From Aliishimia sp045106335 (GTDB lineage: Bacteria > Pseudomonadota > Alphaproteobacteria > Rhodobacterales > Rhodobacteraceae): a stretch of DNA of 43,143 nt. Each line of letters starts with the position of its first letter. Within the stretch, counting starts at the first letter, position 1. Shown here piece by piece: positions 35,090 through 42,810 of the stretch. The notes under the pieces were generated by a model. That model ran no database searches and had not been told where the DNA came from. It saw nothing but the letters and a program-made list of their open reading frames with translations. The stretch lies in contig JBGCEM010000157.1 of the NCBI GenBank assembly GCA_045106335.1, positions 1 through 43,143 on the forward strand, written 5' to 3'. The position numbers and the translations under genes are program-made.

Positions 35090-35366
35090 GTGGTATAAGA
35101 TGCCTGAGGCTTGGCGCAGGGTGCTGGTGTGATCCTTTATCGTCGCTGGGCACGGTGACCGAAGGCGTCACTTGTCATAAACGGCAAAGAAAACGTTCTC
35201 ACCCACGCGATCTGCTTGCCGGTCCAATGATCGCGCGTGCCTTGGAAAATTTCCGCTGTCTTAAGCGCAGACACGTCGAGTTTGATTCCGTAGCAGCCGG
35301 CATCTTTGCTTAAAATCCGCGAAATTCGGGCCCGCCTCATTGATCTTCGCCATGATGAAGCCGCGC
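35027..35366. other. 340-bp space without a secure gene
   Basis: Besides the repeat hairpin near its left end, this space holds two overlapping minus-strand frames. One begins ATG at 35353 (MAKINEAGPNFADFK) and stops after 30 codons. The other runs to the stop at 35137 with MRRARISRIL at 35340 and ends LPFMTSDAFGHRAQRR. They are offset by one base, so a frameshifted small gene is possible. Neither has a good SD site, and I recognise no family. Confidence 0.4.
35137..35340 (-). CDS. Possible small protein, low confidence
   Basis: A 67-residue frame, 26 bases downstream of the DUF442 gene on the same strand, with a mixed sequence (DAGCYGIKLDVSALKTAEIF, then DHWTGKQIAWVRTF and LPFMTSDAFGHR) that looks more protein-like than a random shadow. 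No SD site and no recognised family. It may be the 3' part of a frameshifted gene whose start is at 35353. Confidence 0.3.
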   Translation of the reverse strand: MRRARISRILSKDAGCYGIKLDVSALKTAEIFQGTRDHWTGKQIAWVRTFSLPFMTSDAFGHRAQRR

Positions 35367-35801
35367 TTATTCTCCGCGCGCGGCCATTAAGCTGGACAAC
35401 AATGGTTGTATTGGACCCAAATCGTAACCGGCGCGTGCCGCGATTTCGATCACGTCCGACAGGTTGTGATCTTCGACGGCGCCCATGGCCCAAGCAAAGC
35501 AGGATCGCGTTCCAGACGCGCAATAGGCCAAGCATGCACCATCAGATCCTGTCGCAATGCCGCGTTGTCGGGCGATGTTGTCAGGTGTGAAACTTTGGTG
35601 AGTTAAAGGAACACTATGAAAGTCTAGACCCGCTGCCTCAGCCGCAGCTTGCATAGTCGCAGCACTATGGGACGGGGGAACTTCACCGTCCGGGCGATTG
35701 CAAATCACGGTGCGTATGCCGGCCTCGGCCAATGCGGCCATGTCTTCGGGGCTCAATTGTGGGGCGACGTAGAAGTCTTCGGTCAGTTGTCGAATTTCCA
35801 T
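35367..35801 (-). CDS. DUF442/TIGR01244 family protein (putative phosphatase or sulfur transferase)
   Basis: A 144-residue protein beginning MEIRQLTEDFYVAPQLSPEDM, the usual start of the family; in-frame codons upstream to 35990 would add an unusual cysteine-rich extension. The fold is like that of tyrosine phosphatases: IRTVICNRPDGE, then the catalytic loop YCASGTRSCFAWAM, where CASGTRS contains the active Cys and Arg of the CX5R type. Relatives include the N-terminal domain of Blh, linked to H2S/persulfide detoxification. Substrate unknown. Confidence 0.9.
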   Translation of the reverse strand: MEIRQLTEDFYVAPQLSPEDMAALAEAGIRTVICNRPDGEVPPSHSAATMQAAAEAAGLDFHSVPLTHQSFTPDNIARQRGIATGSDGACLAYCASGTRSCFAWAMGAVEDHNLSDVIEIAARAGYDLGPIQPLLSSLMAARGE

Positions 35802-36015
35802 GTCATATCGATAATGATTCAAATCCAGGTTGTCCAGACGACGCATAGTTTTGTAGCACAATGCGCAGTCTTGACCAATTGCTAGACTGATTCGGCACAA
35901 AATTATGGCGGGGTGTGAAAAAACAGCGCGCCCTCCTGCATCGTTAACACTGTGCATATAGACTAGTATATTATTGATACGACGACCCACGTCACTTTAC
36001 CGAAAGGATCCCGAC

Positions 36016-36234
36016 ATGATGATCAGTGCGCCCCTGGTGTCCCATGCCGACACTTTGGCAATGGAAATTCAATCTGCAACACCTGCAGCCCGTCTTAAGC
36101 TGCAGCCTGAATTCGGAAAATTGCTTCAGGACATGGCCAAATCCGGTGCGCGCGTCCCTGCACGATTGCGCAACTTGCATGAACAATTGCTGGAAGAGGC
36201 CATTGAGGCGCGGTTTGATAACTTTCCGATCTGA
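36016..36234 (+). CDS. Small hypothetical protein
   Basis: A 72-residue protein starting MMISAPLVSHADTLAME, with AAAGGA upstream (from GAAAGGATC). It is predicted mostly helical with a basic middle (KLQPEFGKLLQDMAKSGARVPARLRNLHEQLLEEAIEARFDN). It has no membrane segment or cysteine. I recognise no named family; proteins of this kind occur widely in roseobacters. It is convergent with the membrane protein at 36243 (eight bases apart). The 214-bp space upstream, shared with the divergent DUF442 gene, shows no clear regulatory site. Confidence 0.7.
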   Translation: MMISAPLVSHADTLAMEIQSATPAARLKLQPEFGKLLQDMAKSGARVPARLRNLHEQLLEEAIEARFDNFPI

Positions 36235-36242
36235 CCCGTCGT

Positions 36243-36473
36243 CTATCGGATGGCAAGGCCGACGACGACGAAAATTAACCCCATCGTAGACAGGCACAAT
36301 CCGCCGAAGTTCAGCGCGACGACTGATTTCAGCACGTCGCGTAGATCTTCCTCTGAAGGGTTGGCTTGTTTGGCGCGCGCCACACGAAACATGCACACCA
36401 TCAGCAGGCCTAGGCCGACAAGCGTGACGGCAGCTCCGCCCCAAATCAGTGTGTTTGGTAACCATGTCATCAT
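36243..36473 (-). CDS. Small two-span membrane protein
   Basis: A 76-residue protein with two hydrophobic segments (TLIWGGAAVTLVGLGLLMVCMF and VVALNFGGLCLSTMGLIFVVVGLAI) joined by a charged loop (RVARAKQANPSEEDLRDVLKS). The layout suggests both ends outside and a cytoplasmic loop. No function is recognised. Two tandem ATG codons begin the frame; neither has a strong SD site. Confidence 0.75.
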   Translation of the reverse strand: MMTWLPNTLIWGGAAVTLVGLGLLMVCMFRVARAKQANPSEEDLRDVLKSVVALNFGGLCLSTMGLIFVVVGLAIR

Positions 36474-36577
36474 GCCGGTGGCCTAGCCTGTTGTGCGGAT
36501 TGGGTCAATTGATCTTGAAGACAAAGCGTTGGGGGGATACTGCCGTGGCTTGAGGCAGATAAACAGGAGAACCGCAG

Positions 36578-36847
36578 ATGGACGAGGTCGTCGAAACATC
36601 AAAACCTGACAGCTACCGGGTTACCGCAGATGAGCTGCGCCAATTTATTGAACGTTTTGAGAGACTTGAAGCGGAAAAGAAAGATATCGCAGAACAGCAA
36701 AAAGAGGTCATGGCCGAAGCAAAGTCGCGCGGTTACGACACGAAAGTGATGCGCAAGGTGATTGCTTTGCGCAAACGGGATCAAGACGATATCGCAGAAG
36801 AAGAGGCGGTTTTGGAAATGTACAAAGAAGCTCTTGGGATGCAGTAA
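36578..36847 (+). CDS. gapR: GapR-family nucleoid-associated protein (DUF2312)
   Basis: An 89-residue protein that is one long charged helix pair: TADELRQFIERFERLEAEKKDIAEQQKEVMAEAKSRGYD, then the basic MRKVIALRKRDQDD and EEAVLEMYKEALG. It is the DUF2312 pattern. GapR forms a clamp around overtwisted DNA and helps type II topoisomerases ahead of forks and RNA polymerase in alphaproteobacteria. AGGAGA lies seven bases before the ATG. Confidence 0.95.
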   Translation: MDEVVETSKPDSYRVTADELRQFIERFERLEAEKKDIAEQQKEVMAEAKSRGYDTKVMRKVIALRKRDQDDIAEEEAVLEMYKEALGMQ

Positions 36848-36925
36848 GGCGCCTTCGCGCATCAACATGCGATCATGCCGACCCGCCTCGCCACACGCGC
36901 CCGGCGGGCCGGATATGTAAACAGC

Positions 36926-36948
36926 GCCCCGCGCGCAAACTGCGGGGC
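36926..36948. other. GC hairpin between gapR and the Lrp-type gene
   Basis: GCCCCGC and GCGGGGC, perfect seven-base arms with a nine-base loop; the right arm overlaps the stop codon of the minus-strand gene. TAAAAAG follows on the plus side and TGTTT on the minus side, so it may be a weak terminator for the minus-strand kyn operon. Confidence 0.5.
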
Positions 36949-37184
36949 TAAAAAGCTTTGAATGTCAATGTCGTAACAGTGCGTTCGATGAACTCGACAT
37001 CCAGTAAGGTGTTGTTTATGTACAGGCCGACATCTTCCCCATCTGGGATATAGAGTTTGACGAGTAAGTCGTATTCACCGCTGGTCGAGTACATTTCAGA
37101 GTGGATTTCGCGCAAGGCGATGGCGTCCGCGACACGGTATGTGGTGCCCGGCTTGCAGCGAACTTGAACAAAAACACATGTCAT
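36948..37184 (-). CDS. Stand-alone Lrp/AsnC effector-binding (RAM) domain protein
   Basis: A 78-residue protein made only of the Lrp/AsnC ligand-binding domain: FVQVRCKPGTTYRVADAI, then HSEMYSTSGEYDLLVKLYIPD and VEFIERTVTTLTF. The SGEYDLLVK segment is the family hallmark. There is no helix-turn-helix. Such single-domain proteins bind amino acids as oligomers. It lies 44 bases after kynU on the same strand, so it is probably the last gene of a kynA-kynU operon, which hints at tryptophan-pathway sensing. Confidence 0.9.
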   Translation of the reverse strand: MTCVFVQVRCKPGTTYRVADAIALREIHSEMYSTSGEYDLLVKLYIPDGEDVGLYINNTLLDVEFIERTVTTLTFKAF

Positions 37185-37228
37185 TTGGGGTCCTTTTCGA
37201 TGGTCTTAAGAATTGGTTTCACGTCCCG

Positions 37229-38416
37229 TTAGGTCACAGGGTTGCGGGTTTTGAATTGCGGTGTGTCCCAAAGACGATCCCGCAGGATCGTTTCCAAAAT
37301 GTCTACAGCGGCGATCACATCCTGTGGTCCGATAAATAAAGGCGTGAACCCAAACCGCATCACATTGGGCGCGCGAAAATCGCCGATGACATTTTGGGCA
37401 ATAAGCGCTTGAATCACCGCATATCCGTTTTCAAAGGCAAATGACACTTGGCTGCCGCGAATTGCGCCATCGCGCGGGCTGATCAAGTTAAGCTCTGGGC
37501 AGCGGGCTTCAACTTGGGCGATGAACAGATCACACAGCGCGACCGACGCCGCGCGCACTTCGCTCATTGTGGTATGATCCCAGACAGTCATCGCCTGTTC
37601 CAGCGCGGCCAATTGCAAAACGGGCGGCGTGCCGACGCGCATGCGCTCGATCGAGGGGGCAGGGGTGTAGCTTGTCTCAAAGGCGAAGGGTGCAGCATGC
37701 CCCAGCCAGCCAGACAGCGCAGGTTCAACCGATTTTGCAAGATCGGGACGCACATAGATAAAGGCCGGCGCGCCAGGACCGCCGTTCAGATATTTATAGG
37801 TGCAGCCTACCGCGAATTCACACCTGCTTGCTGTCAAATCCACATCCACAGCACCGGCGCTATGCGCCAAATCCCACAGCATCACGGCGCCAAACGTATG
37901 GGCCGCTTTGGTTGTCGCGTTCATATCATGCCTGCGCCCGGTGCGGTAATCGACCTCGGTTAGCATCACTATGGCCACGGTTTCATCAATTGCGTCGATC
38001 ACCTCTACAGGGTCAACGACCTTCAGGGTATAGCCTTGATTTTTCAAAGAAACTAAACCCTCCGCCATATAGAGATCGGACGGGAAATTGCCGGAATCAG
38101 ACAGAATAACCCGGCGATCTGGACGCAAAGCCAAACCGGCAGCGAGGGCTTGAAACACTTTGATCGACAGTGTGTCCCCCATCACAACGGACCCTTCGGG
38201 CGCGCCGATCAGCTTGCCGACCAAAGCGCCCACACGGGCGGGTTGTGCCATCCATGCGCAGACGTTCCAACCCTTGATCAGCTGCGCGCCCCATTGCGCG
38301 CGCACGGCGTCTTGAACCGCTTCCGGCACGCCCTTGGGCAAGGGGCCCAGCGAATTTCCATCCAGATAAATCATCCCCTCGGGAATTTCGAACAGCTCCT
38401 TTAACGGCAATGGCAT
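37229..38416 (-). CDS. kynU: Kynureninase
   Basis: A 395-residue PLP enzyme starting MPLPLKELFE, with GGAGGG eight bases upstream and only two bases after the kynA stop. Segments: YLDGNSLGPLPKG, SDSGNFPSDLYMAEG, VMLTEVDYRTGRRHDM, VMLWDLAHSAGAVDVDL (PLP-contacting Asp), and GCTYKYLNGGPGAPAF with the PLP-binding Lys. It cleaves kynurenine to anthranilate and alanine (or 3-hydroxykynurenine). Formamidase (kynB), the step between KynA and KynU, is not in the cluster. Confidence 0.97.
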   Translation of the reverse strand: MPLPLKELFEIPEGMIYLDGNSLGPLPKGVPEAVQDAVRAQWGAQLIKGWNVCAWMAQPARVGALVGKLIGAPEGSVVMGDTLSIKVFQALAAGLALRPDRRVILSDSGNFPSDLYMAEGLVSLKNQGYTLKVVDPVEVIDAIDETVAIVMLTEVDYRTGRRHDMNATTKAAHTFGAVMLWDLAHSAGAVDVDLTASRCEFAVGCTYKYLNGGPGAPAFIYVRPDLAKSVEPALSGWLGHAAPFAFETSYTPAPSIERMRVGTPPVLQLAALEQAMTVWDHTTMSEVRAASVALCDLFIAQVEARCPELNLISPRDGAIRGSQVSFAFENGYAVIQALIAQNVIGDFRAPNVMRFGFTPLFIGPQDVIAAVDILETILRDRLWDTPQFKTRNPVT

Positions 38417-38418
38417 AT

Positions 38419-39285
38419 TCACAACCCTCCTCTGAGGCTCCACAATTCGGGGAACAGTTCGACGTCTAGCATGCGGCGCAGATATTGCACCCCGCTTGTG
38501 CCGCCTGTGCCGCGTTTGAAGCCAATAATGCGCTCGACCGTGGTCACGTGGTTGAACCTCCAACGGCGGAAATAGTCTTCAAGATCAACCAGTTTTTCGG
38601 CCAGCTCATACAAGGCCCAGTGCGCGGTTGGGTCTTTGTAAACGCGCGTCCAGGCTGCGACGATGTCGTCGTGGGCCTGATGTGGTGCGGCCATTTGGAA
38701 CGCGTCTTGTGGAAACTTTAGGCCCAAATGCTGCTCTAACGCGCGCAAGGCCACGTGATACAGCGACGGGCGCGCCAGTTCAGCGGTCAGTTTTGCGTAC
38801 AAGGCAGGGCGGTGTTCATGGACTTTCAGCATGGCGGTGTTGCGATTGCCAACTAAGTATTCAATCAAGCGGTATTGATGCGATTGAAAACCAGAGGATG
38901 CCCCCAAATCATCGCGAAACTGAGTGTAATCGCTGGGCGTCATCGTGCGCAATACGTCCCAGGCGGTGTTCAATTGCTCAAAAATCCGCGCCACGCGGGC
39001 AATCATTTTGAACGCTTCGGGAAAGCGCTCTGCCGCGATATGGCCGCGCGCGGCATCAAGTTCATGCAAAGCCAAGCGCATCCACAATTCGGAAGTCTGG
39101 TGCTGGATTATAAACAACATTTCGTCATGTGCACTGGAAAGTGGGCCTTGCGCGCCCAACAAGTCATCTAACCCCAAATAATCGCCATAGCTCATATCGG
39201 TTTCAAAAGACATTTTTGCACCATCTTGGGCCGGGTCATAGGCATCGGTCATGCGCGCGCTTTCATGTTGGGACGATGGGTTCAT
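38419..39285 (-). CDS. kynA: Tryptophan 2,3-dioxygenase
   Basis: A 288-residue haem dioxygenase. The second of two tandem ATG codons is chosen for the AAAGG site; an in-frame ATG at 39252 is another possibility. Family segments: MSYGDYLGLDDLLGAQ, DEMLFIIQHQTSELWMRLALHEL (with the catalytic His in IQHQ), MTPSDYTQFRDDLGASSGFQSHQYRLIEYLVGN, RRWRFNHVTTVERIIGFKRGTGGTSGVQYL (haem-ligand His in FNHV). It opens tryptophan to N-formylkynurenine, first step of the kynurenine route. It starts the operon kynA-kynU-RAM protein. Confidence 0.97.
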   Translation of the reverse strand: MNPSSQHESARMTDAYDPAQDGAKMSFETDMSYGDYLGLDDLLGAQGPLSSAHDEMLFIIQHQTSELWMRLALHELDAARGHIAAERFPEAFKMIARVARIFEQLNTAWDVLRTMTPSDYTQFRDDLGASSGFQSHQYRLIEYLVGNRNTAMLKVHEHRPALYAKLTAELARPSLYHVALRALEQHLGLKFPQDAFQMAAPHQAHDDIVAAWTRVYKDPTAHWALYELAEKLVDLEDYFRRWRFNHVTTVERIIGFKRGTGGTSGVQYLRRMLDVELFPELWSLRGGL

Positions 39286-39355
39286 CATAACCTTTCATGC
39301 AACCTTTGCCCAGACTTCTGCGATGTTCTGCGTTGGAGCCAAGGAACTGATTCAT

Positions 39356-39403
39356 GCCGCATTTTTGGCCGCATTCTTGGCCGCATATTAGGCCGCGTCC
39401 CTG
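39356..39403 (+). repeat. 12-bp tandem repeat, four units
   Basis: GCCGCATTTTTG, GCCGCATTCTTG, GCCGCATATTAG and GCCGCGTCCCTG follow each other without gap. It lies in the 266-bp space between kynA and the VPLPA-CTERM gene. The rest of that space holds the leader of the latter gene; I see no further gene in it. Confidence 0.8.
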
Positions 39404-39551
39404 GGTAAATCGTGTGGGTTGAAAAACATCACATTTTATAAGTGGAAATGGAAACAATTCAGGGACCAGGCGCAGATTGGCGCGATCAATACGGATAGAC
39501 AGTGAACGCAATTTGTTGTTAGATTTGATCAAAATTTGAAGGAACGTGAGT

Positions 39552-40106
39552 ATGTTTAAAAAAATTGCATTGGCAGCAACATTGGCGTTCGGTGTGTCCA
39601 GCGCTGACGCGGCGACATTGGCAACGGTGTTGGCCGACCCACTGTTGGACGTTGTGACTGGAACTGGGTCAGGCTCCGCCGGGACCCCAGGGGCCTCGAA
39701 TTTCTTTATGTCTGGGGCAGGTGCGTTGGGTGCGACCGTGCTGCCGGTTGTTAGTTTCTCAGATACTAGCGGATCGGCGACGGACATTTTTACCAGCAAT
39801 CTGGCATCCGGCGCGGTTTTGGAAGTGGGATCAGGGGCTGGATATTTCGAAGCTCTGTACGACGCCACGGCTGCATCAGGTGCCTTTGCTGGGTTTGATC
39901 TGTTTGTGCTGCGTGTGACAACGGGTTCCGTTGATCCGTTCGGCGTGCCGGGCGGTACAACTTTCTCAAACGCGGCGTTTTCTGTGACAGGCGTGACCGA
40001 GCAAACAACCCCAATCCCACTACCGGCCTCTTTGCCGTTGATGGCGGCGGGCCTGGGCGGGATTGCTGTGATGTCGCGGCGGCGTAAGGCGCAGAAAGCG
40101 GCCTAA
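39552..40106 (+). CDS. VPLPA-CTERM sorting-signal surface protein
   Basis: A 184-residue exported protein. The ATG (MFKKIALAATLAFGVSSADA) has AAGGA upstream; a GTG two codons earlier is too near to it. A signal peptide is followed by a Gly/Ser/Ala/Thr-rich region (about 25-150) with repeated hydrophobic strands, then the C-terminal tripartite signal PLPASLPLMAAGLGGIAVM with basic RRRKAQKAA. This is the VPLPA-CTERM type, processed by an exosortase-like enzyme in roseobacters. No exosortase is in the window. The region is likely secreted or surface bound; no enzyme motif is visible. Confidence 0.88.
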   Translation: MFKKIALAATLAFGVSSADAATLATVLADPLLDVVTGTGSGSAGTPGASNFFMSGAGALGATVLPVVSFSDTSGSATDIFTSNLASGAVLEVGSGAGYFEALYDATAASGAFAGFDLFVLRVTTGSVDPFGVPGGTTFSNAAFSVTGVTEQTTPIPLPASLPLMAAGLGGIAVMSRRRKAQKAA

Positions 40107-40133
40107 CAGCCGCTATCAACCGTAACTCTGAAT

Positions 40134-40172
40134 AAGCCGCATTGGAATTTGGCACCTCTGCGGCTTGTTTTT
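40134..40172 (+). terminator. Intrinsic terminator of the VPLPA-CTERM gene
   Basis: AAGCCGC and GCGGCTT form a perfect seven-base stem around a 19-base loop, followed by GTTTTT. It lies just before the convergent antiporter gene end. Confidence 0.75.
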
Positions 40173-40178
40173 CGTAGT

Positions 40179-42080
40179 TTATCCGCGTTTTTGGCGGTCT
40201 TCGTCGGCCTGTTGTGCAATGGCGAATTCAAGTTCTTGCTGCAATTCGCGGGCGCGTTCCATATAGGCTTGGTTTTTGGCGGCGGGTACATCTTCGCGCC
40301 ACAATTTCGCCAATTCGCGGATGCCATAGCGGTCCATGTCAAAGAATACGCGCGCGGCTTGGCTGGCTTCATACTCGCTGAGACCAACATTTTCCAAAGC
40401 ATAACGTCCTGCGCGCACGCTTGCATCAAAGGTCTCGCGTGCGATGTCGTTGGCCCCGGCTTGATACAGGCGAAACACAGTCCGTCGATCAAAAGCACGG
40501 GCCACGATATGCAGATCTGGGCGTTGCGCGCGCGCATATTTCACCAGCTTTAGGGCGGCCTCGATATCATCTAAGGCCACCACCAAAACGCGGGCTTCGG
40601 CCAGTCCGGCCCGGCGCAAGATATCAGTGCGCGTCGGGTCGCCCAGATAGCCTTTGAACCCAAATTGGCGCATCAATTCAATGGTTTTGGGATTGTGATC
40701 CAGCACCACAGTTTTGATACCCGAGGCCACGACCAACCGGTTCACGATCTGCCCAAACCGCCCAATCCCGGCAATGATGACAGGTCCTTCGTCTTCAAAC
40801 TCGTCCGCTTGTGCTGGTGGCGCGCTGGCATCACTGCGCCGGGTCATGACCTCAAAGAGGATGAACAGCAGCGGCGTGATCCACATCGACAGCGCGATGA
40901 CCAGCAACAAGGTTTCCGCCACACCCGTGGGCATCACCCCTTGTGCGACACTGAAGGAAATCAGGACAAATCCGAATTCGCCCGCTTGCGCCAAGCTTAA
41001 CGAGAACAGCCAATGATCACGCCCTGACAGCCCAAATGCGCGGCCCAACCCCCACAGGATCGCCAGTTTCACCACGATCACCAAGAAGGCCCAAGACAGG
41101 ATTTCCGCCAAGTTTGCCATCAACAGCGCAAAGTTAATGCCCGCGCCCACGGTGATAAAGAACAAGCCCAACAGTAGGCCTTTGAAGGGTTCAAGGTCCG
41201 TTTCCAGCTCATGGCGGAATTCGCTATTGGCCAAAACCACCCCGGCCAGAAACGCGCCCAAAGCAGGCGACAGACCCACCAGAAGCATCAGGAAAGAAAT
41301 CCCAACAACGATCAAAAGCGCCAAAGCCGTGTACATTTCGCGCAAATTCGCCGCATGGATATATCGGAAAATCGGGCGCGTGGCGAAGATGCCGAACAAG
41401 ATCACCGCACCCACTGCCGCGATGGTCACCAGCGTGACACCCCAGGCGGGCAAGCCATCCACAAGGCTGAGCGCAGGCCCGTGATAATCGGCACCGTGAC
41501 TGTCAACGCCCGCGCGCTGGATCGAGCCATCAGGACTAAGCGTCACTGGCATGGTCACCACCAACAACGGCAAGAACGCCAAAATTGGGATAACAGAAAT
41601 ATCCTGGGTCAGCAGCACACTGAACACCGAACGTCCGCCTTTGGTGCGCATCAACCCTTTTTCTGTCAAAGTTTGCAGCACAATCGCAGTTGAGCTGAGC
41701 GACAAGGTCAGTCCAATCGCCAAAGCGATCCCCCAAGGTTGACCATAAAGCATCGCCACCCCCATCATCGCCAAAGCCGTCAAAACGACTTGCAATCCGC
41801 CCAAACCGATCAAGCGGTGCCGCATATCCCAAAGCGCGCGGGGCTCAAGTTCAAGGCCGATTAGGAACAACATCATCACCACACCAAATTCGGCGAAATG
41901 TTGCAGGTCCGCTGTTTCAGAGCCAACCAAGCCCAGAACGGGCCCAATCATGATCCCCGCTGCCAAATACCCCAAAACTGACCCAAGCCCCATGCGCGCG
42001 GCGATGGGGACGGCAATCACAGCGGCCGCAAGATAGATCGAAGCTTGATATAAAAACGTTTCCACAAAGGCTCCTGCCAT
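40179..42080 (-). CDS. KefB/KefC-type cation:proton antiporter (CPA2) with TrkA-N domain
   Basis: A 633-residue membrane protein; the start MAGAFVETFLYQAS is the usual one for the family, and the frame opens at 42134. About 12 membrane segments (1-390) include AARMGLGSVLGYLAAGIMIGPVLGLV, ELEPRALW, and SLSSTAIVLQTLTEKGL. A cytoplasmic Rossmann (TrkA-N) domain follows at about 425-545 (PVIIAGIGRFGQIVNRLVVASGIKTVVLDHNP; DIEAALKLVKYARAQRPDLHIVARAFD). Family members exchange K+ or Na+ for H+ and some are glutathione regulated. The ion is not certain. The C-terminal tail is charged and helical. A SD site is weak. Confidence 0.92.
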   Translation of the reverse strand: MAGAFVETFLYQASIYLAAAVIAVPIAARMGLGSVLGYLAAGIMIGPVLGLVGSETADLQHFAEFGVVMMLFLIGLELEPRALWDMRHRLIGLGGLQVVLTALAMMGVAMLYGQPWGIALAIGLTLSLSSTAIVLQTLTEKGLMRTKGGRSVFSVLLTQDISVIPILAFLPLLVVTMPVTLSPDGSIQRAGVDSHGADYHGPALSLVDGLPAWGVTLVTIAAVGAVILFGIFATRPIFRYIHAANLREMYTALALLIVVGISFLMLLVGLSPALGAFLAGVVLANSEFRHELETDLEPFKGLLLGLFFITVGAGINFALLMANLAEILSWAFLVIVVKLAILWGLGRAFGLSGRDHWLFSLSLAQAGEFGFVLISFSVAQGVMPTGVAETLLLVIALSMWITPLLFILFEVMTRRSDASAPPAQADEFEDEGPVIIAGIGRFGQIVNRLVVASGIKTVVLDHNPKTIELMRQFGFKGYLGDPTRTDILRRAGLAEARVLVVALDDIEAALKLVKYARAQRPDLHIVARAFDRRTVFRLYQAGANDIARETFDASVRAGRYALENVGLSEYEASQAARVFFDMDRYGIRELAKLWREDVPAAKNQAYMERARELQQELEFAIAQQADEDRQKRG

Positions 42081-42198
42081 GTGTTTGGGGGGACCGCACG
42101 GTGCTGAAACCCTTCTAAAAAGAAATTCTGTCATAAAGATAGGGCGGATTCAGGCTTCGGTTGAAACGTCGCAGCCTTTACCTTGAGGAGCAAGCCAG

Positions 42199-42804
42199 AT
42201 GCCGTCTTACAAGCTGATTTTATGGATTTGTGCCTTTTTCGTATGCGCCGGTCTGATGTACTTGGTCAGCACAGGTGGTTTGCAAATCACGGCGCCCAGT
42301 GTGGCCAATTGCACGGATGGCCCGGCGCAAGAAACCAATACGGATTATCTGCAACGCCAGGCCCATTGTTTGTATGGCGGTTCCGAGGTGATCCGCGATC
42401 GGCTGCGTTTGACCTTGATTGACGATATCTACATCAAGGCGTGGTCCTATTCTTTGTTAAATAAAGTGTGTTTTTGGATCTCGATCGTGTTGGCGGTCTT
42501 GGTGCTGATCTACCCCGCTTTGGGGCCGGTTTTGAAATCGGACCCAGGCACGTCGGCGCTGCCTACATGGGTGGCCCGCGCGATTTCAACGTCGTCTGTG
42601 CAGACCAGTTTAACGGCTTTGGCCGCTGCGACATTCGCGTTCTATGGACATTACAAAGATCGTCAATCCGCGTCTGAGACGTTGATGCGTCAGCTGGTGG
42701 TGCGTGAGGTGATCGAGCCGGTATACCTAGATGATGTGGTGCAGCGCATCGCGCAGATGGACAAAGGGTTTGGCTTTGCCACCACGACGGAACTGGGAAA
42801 ATAA
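42199..42804 (+). CDS. Membrane protein of unknown function
   Basis: A 201-residue protein with GAGGAG upstream. It has an N-terminal hydrophobic segment (LILWICAFFVCAGLMYL), an extracytoplasmic stretch with two cysteines (VANCTDG and QAHCLYGG) that could pair, a second segment (VCFWISIVLAVLVLIYPALG) and a third (TSLTALAAATFAFYGHY), then a charged helical tail (HYKDRQSASETLMRQLVVREV). I do not recognise a family. It starts 118 bases from the divergent antiporter gene and ends six bases from the convergent Lrp/AsnC gene. Confidence 0.75.
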   Translation: MPSYKLILWICAFFVCAGLMYLVSTGGLQITAPSVANCTDGPAQETNTDYLQRQAHCLYGGSEVIRDRLRLTLIDDIYIKAWSYSLLNKVCFWISIVLAVLVLIYPALGPVLKSDPGTSALPTWVARAISTSSVQTSLTALAAATFAFYGHYKDRQSASETLMRQLVVREVIEPVYLDDVVQRIAQMDKGFGFATTTELGK

Positions 42805-42810
42805 GCGCGG

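Noticed and set aside
39226..39408. Plus-strand frame containing the 12-bp repeats (FGRILGRILGRV-like)
   Set aside because: It overlaps the start of kynA, has no SD site and its repeat peptide simply reflects the tandem DNA units.
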